This document shows positions 58,801-64,000 of a stretch of DNA of 64,000 nucleotides, one piece after another; positions within the stretch are counted from its first letter, which is position 1, and each line of letters begins with the position of its first letter. This stretch comes from Mallotus nudiflorus. Lineage: Eukaryota > Streptophyta > Magnoliopsida > Malpighiales > Euphorbiaceae. The DNA is taken from contig CANTUR010000340.1 in NCBI GenBank assembly GCA_947683625.1, forward strand, positions 3,507,001 to 3,571,000, given 5' to 3'. The translations under genes and the position numbers were made by a program. The notes beneath the pieces were generated by a model. That model had not been told where the DNA came from. It saw nothing but the letters and a program-made list of their open reading frames with translations, and ran no database searches.

Positions 58801-59079
58801 TGCTTTTATAATTTTATTTTTATTTTCTTCTTTAATTCTTATTGGTATAATTGTTCTATATTTTCCCCATTTTTCTAAAGGGTTTTCACCTTCTAAATTA
58901 TTTATTTTTTTATTATTCTACTTTTTATTTGTGTTTGGTATACTTCTATACGATAGTTTAATTCTAAATTTGTATTTTCTATATTTTTATTTTTATTTTC
59001 TTTTTGCATTGTATGGGCACCACCACATATCCAATTGCACAGTTGAGAACTAGTTAATCTCTATATTTTTATCTTATGG

Positions 59080-59635
59080 CCACATAATGTGTGAAATTCA
59101 TAATGTTAAGGGTAAATACACTAAAGACTATGTATATCAAAAAATGATTTTCCTAATATTAAGGGATATTTATAATAAAATTCAAATATTAAGAGTATTT
59201 TTAATATTTTTATTGTTATTTCAATAGGTGTGTTTGTTGCTACTCTATTAATAATATATGTAGTTTTTCCTATTACAGTCAATTTAAAAGGAATTTTTAA
59301 ATTTGTCTAGTTTTTTATTAATTCTGTTTTTCCTAAAGTAATTTGAGATTCTATGTCTACTAATGTTATAGTCGTTTTATTATTTAATTTAACTAATATA
59401 AAACTTGTAAAATTAGTTGTAAGGTTTCTTTTGTGATATTAGTATTGAGATTTTCTTCCCTTCATATGTTATATATATATGTAGATGTTATTGTAAAAGG
59501 TTTTATAGATTCTAAAAAATCTATTCCTAATAATACTATTGTTATCTCATTATGTTGTATTTTGTGTAGTTTTAAAGGTATTTTTTACTTGATCTAAATC
59601 TAGGATTATAATTACTAATTTATAAAGTGCATATT

Positions 59636-59671
<36 letters not shown>

Positions 59672-59745
59672 AAGGTATTCTTAAAATTTGTATTTCAACT
59701 TCTGAGTCTAATAATGATTCATGTATATGAGAAGCACATGATCCT
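59080..59745 (-). pseudogene. Two protease-like domains, inverted copy
   Basis: 59816-59550 includes GSCASHIHESLLDSEVEIQI, an (ATA)n-derived Tyr/Ile run (59640-59668) and VIIILDLDQVKNTFKTTQNT. LGIDFLESIKPFTIT follows at about 59530-59485. The second domain at about 59360-59140 starts ITLVDIESQITLGKTEL (D kept, E in place of G). So both domains exist in both copies, each with a different lesion. Confidence 0.55.
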
Positions 59746-59960
59746 TGTAAGCACCCAATTTTGGAATGCAATTGTACACAATTACGACGTAAGCCCCTAT
59801 GATGAAATTTATTCAAAAATTGAACTTGGTTGTCGAATTTTTGGACTTTAAGGACTAAATTGCAACACTTTTTTAGAATTTGATTACAAGGAAGTCATTT
59901 TTTAGGGATCTTTTGGTAATTAAAAGTAAAAAAAATTAGGATCGGCATTTAATGTCAATC
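59746..59960 (+). mobile_element. Possible LTR 5' edge of a Gypsy element
   Basis: TGTAAGCACCCAATTTTGGA at 59746 looks like the start of a plant Gypsy LTR and directly follows the viral copy. After about 215 bp the text becomes gag-like, so any LTR is internally deleted. Confidence 0.35.
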
Positions 59961-61075
59961 AGCATTGGTATAATGTAGTGAAAAATAAACTGGCTGAAAA
60001 GGATCAAGTTAAGATGATTGTTTGTAATGTATCACCTAATTTGGTCGAAAGACTGCAAATGATGAACCCAAAGACCTTCATAGATCTATATGATGATAGT
60101 CTACAAGCTGAAGAGATAGAGAATGAGAAAAAGAAGAATTCTAGAGGCTCAGCAACCTGAAATTACTCAACTAGGGGTAGACAACAGGGAAGTACTAGTC
60201 GAGCTATGGAGTTGCGTGCAGTTTAGCAACTCCAAAGGTTCTCCAACTTCAACCAACCAATCTCCAAAGTCCTAGAGAGACTAATCCAAAAAGGCCTACT
60301 CTGACCCTTAACCTTTTCCAAGCCACCAAACCCAAATGTCCTTGGTTTTGACCCTCACAGTTACTGTAAATTCCACCAAGCTACTGGCCATCCTATAGAA
60401 AATTGTATCAGCCTAAAACATGAGATCCAAAACCTGATAGACTCTGGAAAAATCACCAACCCTGAAAAATCCAACTCTAACCTAAACACCAGAAGCAACC
60501 TTTTCCTGGACTACCGAAATGTTCCACCACCAGCCACCATGATGATCAACTCTAGGGTTAGCGAAGAAGAAGTGCTAAGCTCCTTTGAGGACCTCAACCC
60601 TATACCAAATGGAGAACCTTTCGGACAACCACAAAGAGGAGTGGAAGATTTACTGGGTCAGCCCTTAGACAAGTTTGATTATAGAGTATTCTACTCGAAA
60701 CCACCCTCTATTGATATCCCTATTAAATCAATTAAGCCCTCAGGTTAGGGAGATGAGTTTGATGATAAGCCGGTAAAAGAAGAGCCTAAAATTCCCGAGC
60801 AGATGTTAAGAGGAGTTAAAGATCTATTAGGACAACCTTCAGGCAAGTTCGATTACAAAGTATTATATTCTAAGCTCACTTCCGCTAACATCCCCATTAA
60901 ATTGATTGTGCCTACAAGATGGGAGGATGAGTTTGATGATGAGAAGCTACTAAACAAAAAAGAAAAATGCACATTTGAGGTATAGGAAGATGAAGTCATA
61001 GAGACAATTGGCAAACATATGCAAGAATATTTGTTATGTCAACCACCTCAAGAACAACCACTATAAGACTCAGCA
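59961..61075 (+). pseudogene. gag/gag-pro remnant of a Tat-type element
   Basis: KNKLAEKDQVKMIVCNVSPN and LVERLQMMNPKTFIDLYDDS (59978-60160) match the end of the Tat gag core. At about 60364-60460 is the zinc-knuckle variant CKFHQATGHPIENCISLKHE, then IQNLIDSGKI. Further on the frame is proline/aspartate-rich with an internal duplication and ends QPPQEQPL then TAA near 61066. Frames change at about 60160 and 60300. It is on the opposite strand from the Tat element at 1-6832 and belongs to a related but distinct copy. Confidence 0.75.
60635..60957 (+). repeat. 174-bp duplicated segment within the Tat gag remnant
   Basis: 60635-60808 and 60809-60957 both encode RGV(E/K)DLLGQP, then KFDY(R/K)V and IPIKSI/IPIKLI, and W-DEFDD. 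About 70% identical by eye, so the duplication is old and kept in frame. Confidence 0.8.
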
Positions 61076-63206
61076 TTCCTAGCATCTAGAATAGGAAATA
61101 AAATTTCTCATTGTCTTCTTTGAATAAAATTTTAGTTTTTATTTTGTTTTAGTGATTGATGATACAAATTCTGATCATGCTTACTTATGTAATCCTGATT
61201 GTTCTGTGCATTATAATTTAGATCAATATGCTTGACATAAATTCAATTCAATTAGATTCATTCAGCATGGGCACAAATGCAAATTCAAAGAACATACATA
61301 TATCACATTATGTAACTTCTGAAGATAGGACATATGAGAAAAAAATTAAAAAAATACAAAAGAGAAAAAAAGAAAGAGAAAAAAGAACAGTAAGGTAAAA
61401 ATTAAAGAGGAAAATTCATGACTGACTGATAACAGGAGTTATATCATGTGATGTAATGAATTTTCTCATTTTTTCCCTAATGAATGATTAAAATTAAATT
61501 TTAAATTTTTGTTCAAACATCGCATATTGGTCTTTATCATACCGCATAAGTATCTGAATGGAAAAAAAATAATACATGATGAAAGCTAAATCAAAGCTAT
61601 GAGATCACTATTTTAGTTACATTTTCTTTTTGCCACCTCTTTTATAATTTTCCTTGTAAGCCTAGTGTCCCCTTATACCTTGAGAATTCAGGTGGCTCAG
61701 TAACTTGCTTTTCAACCCATACATTGTAATTGTCATCAATTATTATTAACATCAAGCCTCACATTCTACTCAAGAATTCTTCGAAGTGCAAGTCCAGTTG
61801 ATTTCATAATCCAAAACTTGCTTCAATCAGTTCACCCACTCTTATGCATCTTTAATACATGAGATTGCAACTAATAGGGTTTGTAAGACAAATGGTCAAC
61901 AACAATAATGACCAAATTGAGTCTCTTGTGCACATGAAGAAAGTGATTGCTAGGATGAATTCAAAATGAAGCTGGGGGCAAAATGTAACTCCGGGACAAG
62001 CTAGGGGCAAAATGATAAATACAACAGTAGAACTTTAAAGTTAGTGAAAAATATCTCAGGGTAGAAAGGAGTATACTACAAACATATAGATATAACAGTT
62101 ATCATACAGCAGAAGCAGTAACAAAAAGAAAAGTTCAATAGTGCATCAATTAATTATGAGCTCTAGTGTAAAGCCATGGACCCCACTCGCTGGCCTAGTT
62201 ATTTATTCGATAGACTATATCAGAAGCTTAAATATCAGAAGTACCAATAATAAAGCTTTAAGTGCTTGAACCTACAAGTTGTTGATGAGGCACCTTGTTC
62301 TCACACTCCAAGCTGCAAACATAGTTTTGCTCCAAATAGAAGACCTATTAGGATCATGCATGTGATGCATAAGATGCATACACTTGCATACATTTGTTGT
62401 GAAATACTTTCTTTGCATAATAAAGTCTTTGAGCCTAGCTAAGATTGTCCAAACACTTTGCTACTAACATTCAAGATTAGTGTTGTAAAAGTGCAGCAAA
62501 GTAGTTAGAGTATTCATAGGTAAAGCATCTGAAGGAATGAAAATAAAAGGAGTGACATTACCAAGAAGCATCATCCTGGTGACCTCAAGAGGCTGGATAA
62601 GACTTTCAAGCTCCTCAAACTCATTATTCATCTCCATAGTCTTATTGGGAGCATCATTTGGAATATCTCTCCACAATAATTAGACCATTATAGGGTATGG
62701 AATATAGTAATAAGAAGGTCCAACATGTCAATGATACATGCGCTCGGCCCTAAAAAGGGAAGAATGCACTCAAAACTTGAGATGAATGCACTTTAAAGAC
62801 TTCTTTAATGGTGAAATAAAAAACCCTTAACTCCCAAGTCTTTTCTTTTGCAGGAAACATTAGGAAGAGGAATGAGGCCCTTTACCAAAGCATTAATAAA
62901 ATAGCAGAAACACAAATTCAGCCTAAAGCTATAACCTCAATGGCAGAATATCATGACCCTGTGATCCGAGACATCATCACCATAATAAAAAAGGGAAGAA
63001 TGCATTGCATTTTGACAAAATTTCTCCATTTACAAATAAACCATACTAACTTATGGTATTTTATGTAGGGAAAATAAAAGAGAATAAAGAAGAGGAAAGG
63101 AATCAGTACATCAATAAAAATGACTAGGATAGCAAATGCTAATCACTCATCAAAATCTCACTCTGTGTGACAAACAGCCTGACAAATGGTAAAGGGAAGT
63201 AGTATA
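61076..63206. other. Degraded retroelement-like sequence without recognisable genes
   Basis: Fragments such as VIDDTNSDHAYLCNPDCSVH (about 61150) may be decayed pol-linked sequence. A purine-rich tract lies at 61335-61410. Two AAGCT(A/G)GGGGCAAAATG motifs (61971 and 62000) look like the polypurine-type sequence near the 3' end of Tat/Ogre elements. Nothing with a clear frame remains between 61.2 and 63.2 kb. Confidence 0.4.
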
Positions 63207-64000
63207 TGTTGGGTTTTGTGATACAAAAGCAACAAAAAAATTAAAAATTTATCACGTTCCCAAACCTGAATCCATGTAATTCGACTACTTGATTAAATCT
63301 AGGATTTCAAGAATCTTACTAAAACACAGAAGAGGCAAGATTTTCTAGAAGGATGAGAGGAGATTCAAACTGGTGACACCTTAGCTCGAGCTTTTTTCTT
63401 TGGTTGTTCGAATCTAGACATCTCCAAAAGGATGCATCCTTTATAGGTATCCACACAACCAGCGCTTCACAAAAACGAATTGGAGTGTGTGCTAGCAACT
63501 TTCTTAATTGTCTCATAAATCAAGAACAAAAGAAAAACTCTATGTTTATTTTCTAAAAAAAAGGAAAAATGTTTTTGGAGGTAGGAAAAACAAGTGACTT
63601 AAACCTTAGAGAATATAACATATTTATAAACTCTAAATTAAGGTTTCACCTACCAATGACCTTTTGGTAATTTCCCATTTATTATATTCTGATTTTGTTT
63701 TAAAAACAAATCAGAAATAATATCTTATTTATTTAAAATAACATTTATCTTAAATAAATAAACAAATAAATAAACAAATAAAACACTTTAAATATTTATT
63801 TCCACAATGTTTATTTTAGGCTTATTAAACCCATATTTGTTTTGGGATTGTTCTAAGTGTGTGACCTTATAGGTTCACATAACATTGGTAGTGGGCCTAA
63901 ATCTCTATTTAGGCGTACAAGTTATAAGTGGCCTCTATCAAGACATTATGACTACCCAAGTCATGTGAAGTCAATAATCCGACATAACCTAATTACAGTG
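63207..64000 (-). mobile_element. Second copy of the 1.5-kb LTR, cut by the window end
   Basis: TGTTGGGTTTTGTGATACAA at 63207 starts the same sequence as 26357 onward. The two stay collinear to base 64000 (equals about 27170), with about 8-10% differences by eye. Sequence to the left shows no primer-binding site, so this is a solo LTR or the outer edge of a 3' LTR on the minus strand. Confidence 0.8.

Larger units (their letters stand above)
56989..59745 (-). mobile_element. Inverted partial copy of the pararetrovirus
   Basis: Read on the minus strand it is collinear with 28310-31110 of the main copy: protease-like domains, RT, RNase H, coiled-coil ORF and part of the 3' ORF. The left edge (AACCTTTTTGCTGACTGTTG) abuts a truncated array unit; the right edge is near CACATGATCC (59736-59745). 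It lacks leader, ORFs 1-5 and the last ORF. Neither edge carries a target duplication that I can see. Confidence 0.85.

Noticed and set aside
62464..62676. 70-codon minus-strand frame (MWRDIPNDAPNKTMEMNNEF)
   Set aside because: No recognisable family, no supporting context, and short enough to be chance.

Overview
The window is repeat-dense, AT-rich nuclear DNA of a flowering plant, most likely a eudicot. It holds nested Ty3/Gypsy retrotransposons of plant lineages (Tat and Tekay), solo LTRs, a TRIM-like element, long (TA)n and trinucleotide microsatellites, and an endogenous pararetrovirus (Caulimoviridae-like). I see no host gene, no rRNA or tRNA gene and no CRISPR array. Nearly every coding region is broken by stops or frameshifts, so this looks like heterochromatic, intergenic sequence. 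The species cannot be named from what is visible.

Layout. 1-6832: minus-strand remnant of a Tat-lineage element (integrase, RNase H, RT, protease, gag, then an arginine-tRNA-type primer site), followed by its probable LTR up to about 8.8 kb. 8.8-10.07 kb: AT-rich DNA with trinucleotide repeats. 10077-19271: a complete Tat/Retand-type element with 368/367-bp LTRs, an ATAAA target duplication, degenerate gag-pol, an antisense intron-containing gene downstream of pol, and a 107-bp tandem repeat before the 3' LTR. 19.57-23.39 kb: 5'-truncated Tekay-like pol with its 3' LTR, which has been rearranged by microsatellites and inverted copies of its own 3' end.

23.87-59.75 kb is the pararetroviral locus. 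It starts with the tail of one viral copy. A second copy follows (leader, tRNA-Met primer site, small overlapping ORFs, protease-like domains, RT, RNase H, coiled-coil ORF). This copy is interrupted by a 1555-bp solo LTR (26357-27911, TSD ATAAA) and by a complete 11.5-kb Tekay chromovirus (31247-42747, TSD CAAAC). The viral tail resumes after the Tekay element. It runs into a satellite-like array (43111-56988) of 13 tandem units of about 0.95 kb. Each full-length unit is the viral leader plus ORF1 plus the first ~40 codons of ORF2, with its own TATA-like box, poly(A) signal and primer-binding site. A TRIM-like element and a Tekay-like LTR (54091-56480) sit inside unit 12. The array ends in a head-to-head junction with an inverted partial viral copy (56989-59745).

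59.75-63.2 kb: degraded plus-strand Tat-type gag with an internal duplication, then sequence without recognisable genes. 63207-64000: a second copy of the 1.5-kb LTR, cut by the window edge.

The most unusual object is the array: a pararetroviral promoter/leader/primer-site module amplified as a tandem satellite next to the compact viral genome it came from. That genome shows no recognisable movement protein or coat protein.
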